From assembly GCA_001804815.1 (NCBI GenBank), contig MHBI01000099.1:304797-368796 (forward strand): 64,000 nt of DNA. The letters are read 5' to 3'. The notes under the pieces were generated by a model that saw only the letters and a list, made by a program, of their open reading frames with translations, had not been told where the DNA came from and did no database searches. Origin of the DNA: Lentisphaerae bacterium GWF2_50_93 (lineage in GTDB: Bacteria > Verrucomicrobiota > Lentisphaeria > Victivallales > GWF2-50-93). Within the stretch, counting starts at the first letter, position 1, and every line of letters starts with the position of its first letter. Shown in pieces: positions 52,386 through 60,581 of the stretch. The position numbers were made by a program, and so were the translations under genes.

Positions 52386-52934
52386 CTATTTCTTTATAAC
52401 TTCAATATTGTTAGTGAACAGGGAGGAATTTGGTATCAGATAGATCTTGTTCTCCGCTTGCAGGATCGTGTATCTGAGGTTGACTTCGAGCACTTGTCCA
52501 TGGCATCCGGAGACTGTAATGGTGTCTCCGACCGAGAACGGATGGTATATGAGGATGAGAGCGCCTGAGAGCAGGTTGGAAAGCGCGTCCTTGAGCGCAA
52601 GGCCCAGGGCGAATCCACCGAGTCCGAGACCCGCGATCAAGGCGTTCACGTTTATCCCCAGCGTGCCCAGTGCGGTGATTGCGCCGATGATCATTATCGC
52701 AATCTTGATCGTTGATCCGGCAAGCTTCAGCATATGGTTCTTGTCGGATTCAAACCTGTAGTCCATGCGGAAGAATATCATCTGTGCGAGCTTTCCAAGC
52801 CCCATGAACAACAGGAATATTATCAGTGCTATTATGAGTTTCGGCATGTAGTCTATGGCCTGCGTCAGGAAATGATCCGTCATCTTGTGGAAGTCACCGG
52901 CCGCGCTGAATGTAGTTTCGATTGTCTCGTCCAT
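52386..52934 (-). CDS. Short MscS-family mechanosensitive channel
   Basis: A 182-residue MscS protein. Transmembrane helices lie at residues ~30-50, ~68-85 and the pore helix ~88-115 with AGLGLGGFALGLALKD, followed by the beta domain (FSVGDTITVSG, GQVLEVNLRYTILQ) ending IPNSSLFTNN. The large C-terminal alpha/beta vestibule of E. coli MscS is missing, so it stops after the beta domain; short versions exist in many phyla. AAAGGAAA precedes ATG 52934. It converges with the URO-D gene, 8 nt apart. Confidence 0.88.
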   Translation of the reverse strand: MDETIETTFSAAGDFHKMTDHFLTQAIDYMPKLIIALIIFLLFMGLGKLAQMIFFRMDYRFESDKNHMLKLAGSTIKIAIMIIGAITALGTLGINVNALIAGLGLGGFALGLALKDALSNLLSGALILIYHPFSVGDTITVSGCHGQVLEVNLRYTILQAENKIYLIPNSSLFTNNIEVIKK

Positions 52935-52952
52935 TGCATTTTCCTTTCTAAA

Positions 52953-53052
52953 GTAGGGACGGGCTTCAGCCTGTCCCATTCCTGATTTCTAAGACATGGT
53001 ACATGCTAAAGCACGTACCTACTCTCAAGAACAGCCCTTGCGGGCTTGACTA
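52953..53052. repeat. REP-like doublet upstream of MscS gene
   Basis: GTAGGGACGGGCTTCAGCCT and GGTACATGCTAAAGCACGTACC repeat the 35513-35580 and 36109-36180 units, with the CCTTGCGGGCTTGACT tail also shared. A CTTTGTGCCTCTGTGGC word follows, another known-type repeat. Its position between mscS and the next gene's 3' end is intergenic. Confidence 0.75.
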
Positions 53053-53109
53053 CGAACTAAATTCAAAATACTCTGTGCCTTTGTGCCTCTGTGGCTTCTA
53101 TTTCCTACT

Positions 53110-54498
53110 CTACTTCAGCAGATGCAGGTTCGCAATAGATATTCCGCTCAGCATCGAACCTGTTATCCCCAAAAATCCTTGATCCGTACCGCACAGGAAC
53201 AGGTTTCCGATATGCGTCCTGCCGTCCTTGATTTTTCCCGGACATCCATAGACCGCGCCGTTGATGTGCCCCGTATACCGCGTGATTGTCCTGGGCGTAA
53301 AAGTGTCGATGAGTTTGATTCGTTCAGTAAGGCCAGGCACTCCTGTGAATTTTGCGGCTATCGACAATGTCCTGGTTGAACAGTCCTTTTTAAGCTTCTT
53401 GTATTCATCATGCGGGAATTCGCTCCAAAGCCTGTTGTTCGCCAGCACGGTTATCCTGATCATCGGGGCAGGGGGCGTGTCGGAGGGCAGGTATTGGAAA
53501 TTGTTCGGACAGCAGACCACGCCGCTGCGGCAGTCGATCTCATCGAGGGGGTTCTGGTAATGGAACTTTTCGGAACTGTTGAAGAATATTATGGCGCTTT
53601 CGTATCCTGCCAGTGGTGAATCGAGAAGGCCGACAGTTTCCACGAATGCCATCTGTCCTCGCGGGATTTCCGTGAAATCCGCAGGTTTCCGGTCGCATAA
53701 GGAAAGGGTTTCAACGTATCCGGCCGAAGAAAGGATGTTCCTGGTGTAAAGTGCCTCGCCGCTTTTCAACTCGACGGCCTGAGCCTGTCCATCCTTCGAT
53801 ATTATCTTGCGGACTTCGCAGTTTCTGCGTATTTCACCGCCGGACTCGGTGATCCGCTTTTCGAGGATGTCCAGAAGCGTCCTGATCCCGCCGGCCGGCC
53901 TGCAGAACCCTTCCTTGAAAATGCTCTGGTACATTATTGCGAACTGCGCAAAATCCATGTCGTCCTCGACGGCGCTTCCGTAGTACATGAGCGGACAGAA
54001 TAGCATGTCGGCGAGGAGCGGGCTCCTTATATGCTCGGATACAATCTTTCTTGCCGAAACGAAATGGGAGCTGAGGTTGAGGCTGTCATAGCTTGAAAGT
54101 AGCTTGTCGAGCTTTACGAATCCTTCAAGGTCGTCCTTGAATTTATCTTGAATTCCGGATTTGAGAAATTCAAAATCATTCGTGAATTTCAATGATACGC
54201 CAGGGAAGCTGACGAGGGAGTGTTTCTGTTCGCGCAGTTCGAGTTCGTCGTGCTGGATCCGGAGCTGTCGGAGGAGTTTCGCGAGGGGCGCAGATTTCGG
54301 ACCTCCCTTCGTGGTGAAGTTTGTCATGGCATGGAGCCCGGAGTCGATCTCGTATCCGCCCTTCGTATAGAAGGAATTGAGTCCGCCGAGCAGGGAATGC
54401 TTCTCCAGGATGCAGGTTTTCTTTCCGAAATGGGAGAGCCTTATTCCGGCCGCGAGCCCGGAAAGTCCTCCGCCGATGATTATGCAGTCGTATTCCAT
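53110..54498 (-). CDS. Phytoene-desaturase-like FAD-dependent oxidoreductase
   Basis: A 462-residue flavoprotein. The FAD-binding dinucleotide fold opens with YDCIIIGGGLSGLAAG and ILEKHSLLGGLNSF; the closing FLCGTDQGFLGITGSMLSGI is typical of phytoene desaturase/retinol saturase relatives. ATG 54498 is set by the fold; codons further upstream are translations of a palindromic repeat (GCCGGCG-TCT-CGCCGGC at about 54513-54530). No carotenoid genes are nearby, so the substrate is open; it could act on a prenyl lipid or other unsaturated compound. Confidence 0.85.
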   Translation of the reverse strand: MEYDCIIIGGGLSGLAAGIRLSHFGKKTCILEKHSLLGGLNSFYTKGGYEIDSGLHAMTNFTTKGGPKSAPLAKLLRQLRIQHDELELREQKHSLVSFPGVSLKFTNDFEFLKSGIQDKFKDDLEGFVKLDKLLSSYDSLNLSSHFVSARKIVSEHIRSPLLADMLFCPLMYYGSAVEDDMDFAQFAIMYQSIFKEGFCRPAGGIRTLLDILEKRITESGGEIRRNCEVRKIISKDGQAQAVELKSGEALYTRNILSSAGYVETLSLCDRKPADFTEIPRGQMAFVETVGLLDSPLAGYESAIIFFNSSEKFHYQNPLDEIDCRSGVVCCPNNFQYLPSDTPPAPMIRITVLANNRLWSEFPHDEYKKLKKDCSTRTLSIAAKFTGVPGLTERIKLIDTFTPRTITRYTGHINGAVYGCPGKIKDGRTHIGNLFLCGTDQGFLGITGSMLSGISIANLHLLK

Positions 54499-54512
54499 GG
54501 GAATGATTATTG

Positions 54513-54530
54513 CCGGCGAGACGCCGGCGC
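54513..54530. repeat. Palindrome just upstream of the oxidoreductase start
   Basis: GCCGGCGAGACGCCGGC lies 15 nt before the ATG at 54498, in the would-be leader. It belongs to the GC-rich dispersed palindromes and may form a hairpin affecting translation. Confidence 0.55.
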
Positions 54531-54639
54531 TCCTTGTAAAGCCTATAATTAACCACCAAGACGCAAAGACACCAAGTATTTTTACATCAAAAAGCATAAA
54601 AACTGACGAGCTGCCTTGGATGTAATGTTTATTTCCAAA

Positions 54640-54704
54640 GGTAGGGACGTCTCGCCGAGGCGTCCGTTCTTGAGGCGGCGCTCTCGGCGAGAGGCGCCCT
54701 ACCT
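54640..54704. repeat. REP-like doublet with nested hairpins
   Basis: Bounded by GGTAGGG and CCCTACC, with two inner stems GACGTCTCGCCGAGGCGTC and GGCGCTCTCGGCGAGAGGCGCC. The minus-strand form of the in-frame palindrome in the large secreted protein shares GGTAGGGACG and CGTCCGT. It lies between the oxidoreductase gene and the first PAS gene. Confidence 0.8.
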
Positions 54705-54828
54705 TAGAAAATTTTACGAATATCTTTGCAGTACTGACGCACTACCTGTGTTGTAAAACATTGAGTATATTTAACTTGCCTTAATCTGTTTAAATGATAT
54801 AGATACTCCACTAAAACGGGGGTTTTTC

Positions 54829-55464
54829 ATGCAGGAAACAGAGACAGACAGGATTATCAGGAACCACTTCGCCTCGAATATCTTCTTCAGGACTTTGTTC
54901 GAGAAGTCCGCGGACGCCAAGGTGATCATCGATCCTCTGACGTCGGAGGTCATCCTGTTCAACGAACTCGCCTACGAACAGCTTGGTTACACCAAGGAGG
55001 AGTTCAGGAAACTCGATCTTTCAGACATCGACATCTATGAGAACAAGGAGGCTGTCAAGGAGCATATCAACAGGATACTCGCCGCGGGGGAAGAGGCGTT
55101 CCATACGAAACATAAGACCAAGGACGGCAGGATCCTGGACGTGGAGGCGCTGGCCAAGGTCGTCGAACTCGCCAACAACAAATTCATTCTCTGCGGCTGG
55201 ACCGACGTGACCGAGCTGTATGAGAGCATGAGGGAGAAGGAAGCGCTTATAAAGGAACTCAAGGACTCCATTGAGGAGATCAAGAAACTCCGCGAAATCT
55301 TGAATATCTGCACCTACTGCAAGAAAATCTGCGTCGACAAGAAAAGCTGGGAGACCATTGAAGGCTATATGCAGTCGAGGACCAAGTATGACTTCTCCCA
55401 TGGGATCTGCCCTGATTGCATGAAGGAAAAATATCCCGACTATGCAGAGGACGCGAAGAAGTAA
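54829..55464 (+). CDS. PAS-domain protein with C-terminal cysteine motif (first of tandem pair)
   Basis: A 211-residue protein. Residues ~20-140 form a PAS/PAC domain (FNELAYEQLGYTKEEFRKLD, DGRILDVEALAKVV, ILCGWTDVTELYE). A coiled coil (~145-160) leads to a conserved ICTYCKKICVDKKSWE and SHGICPDCMKEKYPDY. That C-x-x-C...C-x-x-C block is known at the C-termini of bacterial PAS and receiver proteins but has no output role that I know. It has no kinase, GGDEF or HTH domain. The ATG has CGGGGG upstream. The next gene is a paralogue. Confidence 0.85.
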   Translation: MQETETDRIIRNHFASNIFFRTLFEKSADAKVIIDPLTSEVILFNELAYEQLGYTKEEFRKLDLSDIDIYENKEAVKEHINRILAAGEEAFHTKHKTKDGRILDVEALAKVVELANNKFILCGWTDVTELYESMREKEALIKELKDSIEEIKKLREILNICTYCKKICVDKKSWETIEGYMQSRTKYDFSHGICPDCMKEKYPDYAEDAKK

Positions 55465-55559
55465 TCGGCTCCAACGTTTTCCCCTGTCGATGGGGTAATT
55501 TGAAATATCATTTATCAGCGCTATATTCCGCCAGCTAAACAACGGATTGATAAATACTT

Positions 55560-56159
55560 ATGATGCAGCATAAGATAAAATTATGCAATTTGAGCTACTC
55601 CAACGTCTTCTATAAAACCCTGTTCGACATATGCGCCGACTCCATGGTTGCCATAAGCGTGGATGTCGGCAAGATCGTCGACTTCAACGAGAACGCCTGC
55701 AATTCACTCGGTTATACCAGGGACGAGTTTTTAAAACTTGATATCATCGACTACGACGTGACCGAGACCCCTGCGGAGATGATGGAGCACATTGAAAGGA
55801 TAGCCCAAAAGGGCGAAGAGACATATTTTACCAAGCACAGGAGAAAGGACGGCAGGATCCTGGATATTGAAGTCAGGGCCAGGTTCATCGAGATCAACAA
55901 GGACAAGTTCATCTTCTGCATCTGGCGCGATATGACTGAGTTCAACAGCATGATGAAGGAAAAGGAGGAGCTGATAGTCAGACTCAAGAGCAACATGGAT
56001 GAACTAGACAAGCTCCGCCGGATCGTCAACATCTGCAACGGATGCAAGCGGATATGTGATGACAATGGCAACTGGGAGCATATGGATAATTTCATTTCAT
56101 CCACGCCTAGCTCTGAGCATCCTAAAATATTATGTCCTGCATGCAGCAAGAAAAAATAG
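55560..56159 (+). CDS. PAS-domain protein with C-terminal cysteine motif (second of tandem pair)
   Basis: A 199-residue paralogue of the preceding gene, similar throughout (NACNSLGYTRDEFLKLD, DGRILDIEVRARFIEI, IFCIWRDMTEF) with the C-terminal ICNGCKRICDDNGNWEHM and LCPACSKKK. The second cysteine pair keeps its spacing, but the SHG before it is replaced by HPKI, suggesting divergence of the sensor or partner. The start ATG has no good ribosome-binding site, so translation may depend on the upstream gene. The 95-nt gap contains no obvious promoter. Confidence 0.82.
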   Translation: MMQHKIKLCNLSYSNVFYKTLFDICADSMVAISVDVGKIVDFNENACNSLGYTRDEFLKLDIIDYDVTETPAEMMEHIERIAQKGEETYFTKHRRKDGRILDIEVRARFIEINKDKFIFCIWRDMTEFNSMMKEKEELIVRLKSNMDELDKLRRIVNICNGCKRICDDNGNWEHMDNFISSTPSSEHPKILCPACSKKK

Positions 56160-56223
56160 TTAATATTGTATTTAGATGATTATGTAATAGTCACGAATTA
56201 AAATTTCCACAAAAGGATCAAAA

Positions 56224-57081
56224 ATGAAATACTCGATTTTTACTGTCAGCCTGCCAGACCTGGCTCCCCATGATGCGCTTCGTGAGATGAAGAATGCCGG
56301 ATATGAAGGAGTGGAATGGAGGGTTGTCGACCAGGGACCGTCCGCGGATGGCAAGCCAGGCTTCTGGTCAGGAAACCTCTGCACCTGGCCGTTGAAGAGC
56401 TTTGTCGATGATGCCGACAGGATCAGGAAGCTCGCCGGCTCCGCTGGAATGGAGATGCCGTGCGTCGGGACTTATGTGAACTGCGAAAATCTTGAAGCTG
56501 TCGAGACCGCCATGAAGGGCACGGTCAAGCTCGGAGCGAAACAGCTCAGGGTAGGGGTTCCGGGATATGACGGAAAAAGTTCCTATCTCAAGATCCGCGA
56601 ACGGGCCTTCCGCCAATATTGCGATGTTGCGGAACTCGCAAGAAAATACGGAGTCAGGGCGCTGATCGAGATACACATGGGCAATATCACTCCAAGCGCC
56701 AGCGCCGCCTCAGCGTTTGTCCATAATTTTGATCCGAAATACGTGGGCGTCATCCATGATGCCGGGAACATGGTATATGAAGGATATGAACAGTATGGGA
56801 TTGGACTGGAGGCCCTGGGCAAGTATCTGGCGCATGTCCATCTCAAGAGCTCACGCTGGGATGCTTCCGGTACGCGCCCGGACGGCTCAGTCAACTGGAA
56901 ACCTTCATCCGCCCCGTTCGACAAGGGCATAGTCGATGTGACCGCCCTCCTGAAGGCTCTGAAGGACGTCGGCTACGACGGATGGATCTCATTCGAGGAT
57001 TTTTCCACGGAAGAGACCACCCTCCAGAAGATGAAGAAGAACATAGAGTTCGTGAAGAAGGTCGAAGCGAGCTTGAACTGA
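56224..57081 (+). CDS. TIM-barrel sugar phosphate isomerase/epimerase
   Basis: A 285-residue protein of the xylose-isomerase-like TIM-barrel superfamily (AP endonuclease 2 fold). Metal-binding acids and histidines appear in RALIEIHMGN, VGVIHDAGNM and AHVHLKSSRWDASG, and DGWISFEDFSTEE closes the barrel. AAAAGGA precedes the ATG. The substrate cannot be set from sequence. It converges with the DUF4886 gene across an ATGGATGG-type repeat. Confidence 0.85.
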   Translation: MKYSIFTVSLPDLAPHDALREMKNAGYEGVEWRVVDQGPSADGKPGFWSGNLCTWPLKSFVDDADRIRKLAGSAGMEMPCVGTYVNCENLEAVETAMKGTVKLGAKQLRVGVPGYDGKSSYLKIRERAFRQYCDVAELARKYGVRALIEIHMGNITPSASAASAFVHNFDPKYVGVIHDAGNMVYEGYEQYGIGLEALGKYLAHVHLKSSRWDASGTRPDGSVNWKPSSAPFDKGIVDVTALLKALKDVGYDGWISFEDFSTEETTLQKMKKNIEFVKKVEASLN

Positions 57082-57160
57082 CGGATGGATGGATTAATGG
57101 ATTGCTGGATGATTGGGTTTGAATCCAACAATCCAGTTATCCAATAATCCATTTCGATGG
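57082..57160. repeat. ATGGATGG-type inverted repeat
   Basis: Directly after the isomerase stop: GGATGGATGGATTAATGG and TTGCTGGATGATTGGG on the left, CCAACAATCCAGTTATCC and CCAATAATCCATTTCG on the right, forming a long imperfect hairpin. Similar words fill 18813-18990. It separates convergent genes and may end both transcripts. Confidence 0.7.
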
Positions 57161-57169
57161 ATTTCCAGC

Positions 57170-58141
57170 TTACTCCCCGGCCTTCGGCTTCGCGCCTTCG
57201 GTTACTACCTTGTGGGCGATGTTTCTGAGGACTGCGGCGTCTTCCTCGGACATGTTCTTAGGCTTGAACTTGATGTTTCGCGCGTCTTCCTTGAAGAGGA
57301 ACTCGAACCATACGCAGCCTCCGAGATATTCCCCTGCGAAATTCGCATGGTGCGAGTCGTAGCTGAGTTTCTTGTTCTCTCCTGCGAGCTTCCAGAAATA
57401 TCCGGCATGGAGGGAGTGGAGCTCCTTCGGAAGCTCCGGATGTTTCGGATTCTTGTAGTCGAAGCTTTCGTCGCGCTTGAACTCCCATTCAGGGGATTCA
57501 TATGCGAGCTGGAAGGCCGTCCCCACCGGAATCACCCTGCATCCGAGTTCCTTTGCGATGGTATAATAAGCATTCGTGACCTGCTGGTACATCTTGACGG
57601 AATTGAAGTCGTCCTTGAAAAGGCCCTTGTCGTCGGAACGGTACGCCCAGGTCTGATGGATGACCACTTCCGCATCCGGCGCATACTTCTTGATATAGTC
57701 GTAGAGGTTCTTGGCGTGGGGACGGTAGCTGTCGACTTTATAGCTGATAACGCTGAACTGCTGGATCGTCACGACCTGCCATTTTTCTCCCGTCAGCATT
57801 TCCTTGAGCCCGGCTTTCTTCCCATTAAACATATAAGGCTTGCCTTCCGGATCTTCAGGATTGGATTCATTCTTCTGGGCCAGATTCCAGTGCTTTTCCA
57901 TCGGACAGCCGCCGATCATCGCGTGGCCGAACACGAGTTCGCAGTTTCCGGAGTCCTTTACAATATCCTTGAGAAACTTGGTAGTGTTGGCGGAAAAACT
58001 GTTTCCAATCGCCAGAAGTTTCACCTGCTTCACGGGTGTCACTGCAGCAGGCGCAGCCTTCTCAGCATTCTCCTGCGCACCGAGATTCATGGAAAAGATG
58101 ATCAAAAGCCCTGTTAGAAACGAATGAAGATTTCTGCTCAT
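57170..58141 (-). CDS. Secreted DUF4886 protein (SGNH-hydrolase-like)
   Basis: A 323-residue exported protein with signal peptide MSRNLHSFLTGLLIIFSMNL(GAQ) and a DUF4886 domain: the Ser-containing block VKLLAIGNSFSANTTKFL and late DSHHANFAGEYLGGCVW, where GNS and Asp-x-x-His give the SGNH-like catalytic residues. Such proteins are usually esterases acting on carbohydrate or lipid substituents, here unproven. AAAAAGGAG precedes ATG 58141, which is chosen over one 66 nt upstream. The enzyme could deacylate glycans. Confidence 0.85.
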   Translation of the reverse strand: MSRNLHSFLTGLLIIFSMNLGAQENAEKAAPAAVTPVKQVKLLAIGNSFSANTTKFLKDIVKDSGNCELVFGHAMIGGCPMEKHWNLAQKNESNPEDPEGKPYMFNGKKAGLKEMLTGEKWQVVTIQQFSVISYKVDSYRPHAKNLYDYIKKYAPDAEVVIHQTWAYRSDDKGLFKDDFNSVKMYQQVTNAYYTIAKELGCRVIPVGTAFQLAYESPEWEFKRDESFDYKNPKHPELPKELHSLHAGYFWKLAGENKKLSYDSHHANFAGEYLGGCVWFEFLFKEDARNIKFKPKNMSEEDAAVLRNIAHKVVTEGAKPKAGE

Positions 58142-58217
58142 GGGAAAATACTCCTTTTTTTTAGAATGATAATCCTGACAAAATAGTTCAAATAACGGAT
58201 TTCGCAAATATTTAAAA

Positions 58218-58829
58218 TCACCCCATCCCTTCCAGACGCTTCCTGATTTGTTTCAAATCCATTTCTGCATATTTCATTTTGAGTTCATTGTCCAGGAGTT
58301 CTGCCGCCCTCGCTTTTTCGTCGATATCGAGATACACGTCGACGAGTCTCATGACAATTGGTATGTCGTCAGCGCAGCGGTCCTCCTTTTTAAGGTAGGC
58401 GGTTATGAGCCCGATGGCGTTCTCGTAGTCGTCGGTCCTGTCGACAAAAACCTCGACAAGCAATGCGATGACATGGTAGTTGCCCGGATCCTTTTCAAGG
58501 AGCCCTCTAAGATCCGCCACGGCTTCGGCATATTCCTTCCTTGCGATCTTCGCACGTATGAGCGGAAACTCGGGGGGCATTGGTTTGACATTCTTGGGCG
58601 TGTAGAATCCGAAGGCCATCCTGTCCCCGATCGCAGGGATTATCAGGTACGCGAATAGAAATCCCGCAATCGACACATAGACAAGTCCAATCACGAGGCC
58701 AGCCCCGTCACCGTGTTTTACGGAAACTGCGATGGAGAGTACTCCGTAAAGGGCGAGTATTCCGAATATGGTATAGGCTATGAACTTGTAGAGCGTCTCT
58801 TTGATGCTGGAGAACATGTTTCTTACCAT
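58218..58829 (-). CDS. Membrane protein with TPR-like C-terminus
   Basis: A 203-residue protein if read from ATG 58829 (an alternative ATG at 58817). Two transmembrane helices (residues ~12-32 and ~40-65, YTIFGILALYGVLSIAV and GLVYVSIAGFLFAYLI) precede TPR-like helical pairs (ARKEYAEAVADLRGLLEKDP, VDVYLDIDEKARAAELL). It resembles membrane-anchored tetratricopeptide assembly factors. No specific function is recognised. Confidence 0.72.
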   Translation of the reverse strand: MVRNMFSSIKETLYKFIAYTIFGILALYGVLSIAVSVKHGDGAGLVIGLVYVSIAGFLFAYLIIPAIGDRMAFGFYTPKNVKPMPPEFPLIRAKIARKEYAEAVADLRGLLEKDPGNYHVIALLVEVFVDRTDDYENAIGLITAYLKKEDRCADDIPIVMRLVDVYLDIDEKARAAELLDNELKMKYAEMDLKQIRKRLEGMG

Positions 58830-58887
58830 TTTTTCGTAACAGGATTTTAACTGGAATAGTCTAGCCGGTATATCCAGGATAGTCAAT

Positions 58888-59130
58888 GAAAGTAGGTTGG
58901 GCTTTTAGCCCGACATCTTTTTGGCCTTGATAATAGCTTTTAAGTGAAAAACACAACCTCAATTAAATATGTATTATGAGCGTGGATATTGCACTGAGCA
59001 AGATAGAGGTGACAACATTTATCGGCGTGCTGAGGTTGGAGTTCAAGCTTCAGCTTGTGTATTCATGATGGCAGAAGTGCTTAACTTAGCGACATACAGG
59101 AAAGCCTCCTTTTTGAACCCCTTGATGAGG
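58888..59130. repeat. Repeat-rich interval between convergent-side genes
   Basis: AAGTAGGTTGGGCTTTTAGC (from ~58890) with TTTTAGCCCGAC is a REP-like half unit; TGAGGTTGGAGTTCAAGCTT then CAGCTTGTG (~59030-59060) matches the words at 8553-8655. Otherwise nothing gene-like is seen. Confidence 0.5.
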
Positions 59131-59147
59131 GCTAAAGGCTTCCGGCC

Positions 59148-60122
59148 TCATGGATCGCGGTGAAGAACGGCGGTAAGGCATCGCGGCCCCGAACCGTATT
59201 CGATTGTCTCCATCGCCGGGATCGTGATGACCGTCATCCCTTTTTTGGCATAGGCTTCGGCAATGCGTTGAAGATGGTCAGGCACCACGATTGTGTTTTC
59301 ATCAATGCTCAGGTTGTTCGCACCGGCGACCTCGTCGAGCGTGATTTCAATCTTGTCCCATTTTGCCAGTGGTTCGGGAAGGGGGTCGAGCAAGGCATCC
59401 GGGCAATAGGTGAGAAGTCCTGGCCGGTTCAGGGTAAGCAGCCAGTCAAGGTGAAAGAGTTCCGGCTGCAGGCGGATCGTGTGGACCTGGTGCTCGTCAC
59501 CGAGCAGCTGCTTCAACCATGCCACGCCTTTCGGAGTGGAGGCATTTCCCGACATGCCCACATATACATTATGTCCATCAGTCATGATGTCCCCGTTTTC
59601 AAGGTAGAGCTCATCCCTGGTGTAATGTGGAGACGGAGGGGGTGTCGCAATATATGTCGCGTTGCTGTTTTCAAGAAGAGGTTCAAGCATCCTGCGGACG
59701 CACCAGACATAGCTTCTCCTGAAGGGAAGATGAAATGAGTTCAATAGAATCACACGTGTTCCTATCACCCGGAAAAAGTCTGCGCCTCCAATGGAATAAT
59801 TGCCCTTCTGGACATCCTTCAGGTACGCCTTCTCCTCCTCGAAACCTTCAGTGACCGGCCCGGTACGGTGAACCGTGACCCCGTGCTCTATGAGCACACG
59901 CTGCAGCGTGTCAATCGTATTCTTCATCTTCTGGGCTTTCTCGGGAAAGCCTTCCCTGGTCAGAACTCCCGCATTTTCACGCAAGCATTTCTTCCCTTCC
60001 TCCGAAACCCAGATGAGCGCCGGAATATATTCCGGTTCGATCATGTCGTCCACCTGGCCAAGAACCGCTTCACGCAGCCTGCCCCATTCGTTCCATGCTC
60101 CCACTATCTTACGTTCACTCAT
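59148..60122 (-). CDS. Amidinotransferase/arginine deiminase superfamily protein
   Basis: A 324-residue pentein-fold enzyme. YSIGGADFFRVIG gives the first Asp-containing motif, YLENGDIMTDGHNVYVGMSG the E-x-G-D region, LFHLDWLLTL the catalytic His, and SGPRCLTAVLHRD near the end the catalytic Cys nucleophile in its usual G-x-x-R-C setting. It may transfer or remove an amidino group from arginine or a related guanidine; it is close to glycine/inosamine amidinotransferases in layout. The gene runs toward the DUF4886 side and is adjacent to the AT-rich island. Confidence 0.85.
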   Translation of the reverse strand: MSERKIVGAWNEWGRLREAVLGQVDDMIEPEYIPALIWVSEEGKKCLRENAGVLTREGFPEKAQKMKNTIDTLQRVLIEHGVTVHRTGPVTEGFEEEKAYLKDVQKGNYSIGGADFFRVIGTRVILLNSFHLPFRRSYVWCVRRMLEPLLENSNATYIATPPPSPHYTRDELYLENGDIMTDGHNVYVGMSGNASTPKGVAWLKQLLGDEHQVHTIRLQPELFHLDWLLTLNRPGLLTYCPDALLDPLPEPLAKWDKIEITLDEVAGANNLSIDENTIVVPDHLQRIAEAYAKKGMTVITIPAMETIEYGSGPRCLTAVLHRDP

Positions 60123-60271
60123 GATACCGTCCTTATGTTTTACGGCCAGTGCCTCAGGAAGAATGCGGAGCCGTATTGACTGAAAATATCCTTTTGACTG
60201 CGCCTTTCAAAGAAGAATAAAGAGAAATGATGGCGATGTTCATGGAGAATTAAGATTGAAACACCAAAGGT

Positions 60272-60553
60272 ATGGATATAACTAATTATAATACAAGGCC
60301 ATGCCCAGCATGGCAGCAATGCCGCTGCAATGCTCCAAAAGCCGCTGTTATTTTGACACCCTGGGCGATTAAATATAAGGATTATGATTTTAAAACCGGA
60401 GATGAATTTGACGTGTCGGGTTTTAAAAATGAGAATGAAACATGGGCATTTATGGATTTATGGAAAGATAATAAAATTCAATATCTTGTTAAAGAGAAAA
60501 CAGAAAAGGATAAAAGTAAATTGCTTTCTAAATGGAATAATGATAATAATTAG
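60272..60553 (+). CDS. Hypothetical 93-residue protein in AT-rich island
   Basis: A small acidic-to-neutral protein with two Cys/Pro-rich turns near the start (CPAWQQCRCNAP) and a lysine-rich tail. No named family is recognised and no strong ribosome-binding site precedes the ATG. Its composition is visibly more AT-rich than the housekeeping genes, like the rest of the island. It could be a small accessory of the HEPN gene on the opposite strand. Confidence 0.5.
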   Translation: MDITNYNTRPCPAWQQCRCNAPKAAVILTPWAIKYKDYDFKTGDEFDVSGFKNENETWAFMDLWKDNKIQYLVKEKTEKDKSKLLSKWNNDNN

Positions 60554-60581
60554 TGAGCCTAATTAGTTATTCAACTACTTG

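Noticed and set aside
57113..58117. A 334-codon frame antisense to the DUF4886 gene
   Set aside because: Begins inside the ATGGATGG repeat and has no domain, while the opposite strand has a signal peptide, good ribosome-binding site and SGNH motifs.
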